Assembly (NCBI GenBank): GCA_019309945.1 | Contig: JAFDFH010000138.1 | Location: 1 to 6,706 of the forward strand | Direction: 5' to 3' | DNA from: Deltaproteobacteria bacterium | Lineage (GTDB): Bacteria; Desulfobacterota; Desulfobacteria; Desulfobacterales; JAFDFH01 | Length of the DNA stretch: 6,706 bases | In this document: positions 6,597-6,706 of the stretch, piece after piece | Position numbering within the stretch: position 1 is the first letter of the stretch | Layout of the letters: the number at the start of each line of letters is the position of its first letter | Position numbers and translations under genes: made by a program | The notes under the pieces: generated by a model | Database searches by the model: none | Told to the model about the DNA's origin: nothing | Seen by the model: the letters and a program-made list of their open reading frames with translations, nothing else

Positions 6597-6706
6597 GCCC
6601 ATCCAGAAACGGTCTTTTTGCCCGATCTCTGCGTTATGCTCAAAATTTTATCCTCGGAATATCAACTATATGCCTGCGGTAAAATTTTTCGCAGGCCTTG
6701 ATCTCG
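6597..6706 (+). mobile_element. MITE-like element, copy 2 (right end beyond the window)
   Basis: It begins GCCCATCCAGAAACGG, which shares 10 of 16 positions with the left end of copy 1 and keeps the GCC tip and the AAACG block. The core 6621-6661 matches copy 1 at 34 of 41 positions without gaps, and the orientation is the same. About 110 bp are visible; by comparison with copy 1 the right terminal repeat should end roughly 20-40 bp past the edge. It starts five bases after the ABC stop codon. If it also made an 8-bp duplication, the target would be TAGGTAGT (6589-6596), which includes that stop codon. Confidence 0.72.
6672..6696. repeat. Internal hairpin of MITE copy 2
   Basis: GCCTGCG (6672-6678) and CGCAGGC (6690-6696) form a perfect 7-bp, GC-rich stem around an 11-base loop that contains AAAATTTT. 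On the plus strand it lies about 80 bases after the ABC stop codon, but no T-run follows, so any terminator role is weak. It occupies the same relative place as the hairpin in copy 1. Confidence 0.65.

Noticed and set aside
6401..6643. An 80-codon minus-strand frame that starts in MITE copy 2
   Set aside because: It mixes repeat sequence with the antisense of the ABC gene; such frames are repeat artefacts.

Overview
The window looks like a chromosomal piece from an anaerobic, sulfate-reducing member of the Desulfobacterota, probably Desulfobacterales and possibly uncultured. This placement is an inference. It rests on a Tat-exported, molybdopterin-oxidoreductase-like subunit next to a membrane-anchored multihaem cytochrome c, which matches the start of the quinone reductase complex Qrc, and on a System II (CcsA/ResB) cytochrome c maturation pair. 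No rRNA, tRNA or CRISPR array was seen.

Layout. From about 5200 down to base 1, four genes run on the minus strand in the order resB (ccsB), ccsA, qrcA, qrcB. qrcB runs off the left edge with 581 codons visible. resB and ccsA encode the membrane machine that carries haem across the membrane and attaches it to CXXCH motifs. qrcA encodes a cytochrome with five such motifs, so it is an obvious client of that machine. qrcB encodes the large subunit expected to associate with QrcA. The iron-sulfur and NrfD-like membrane subunits (qrcC, qrcD) would be expected beyond base 1. A good sigma-70-type promoter sits between ccsA and qrcA, so qrcAB can be transcribed separately from the maturation genes.

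To the right, on the plus strand, an ABC transporter ATPase of the GldA/NosF (ABC-2 exporter) type occupies 5653-6591. Its permease is not in the window.

The most notable non-coding structure is a short non-autonomous transposable element (MITE-like) at 5211-5358. It is 148 bp long, has 16-bp terminal inverted repeats with two mismatches, and is flanked by a perfect 8-bp target duplication. It lies directly upstream of the resB ribosome binding site. A diverged second copy in the same orientation starts five bases after the ABC gene's stop codon and runs off the right edge. Both copies carry a hairpin at the same internal place, made from different sequences. No wholly new multi-gene system is evident. 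The points worth following are the MITE family, its position at gene boundaries, and the haem count and Mo-site features of the Qrc subunits.
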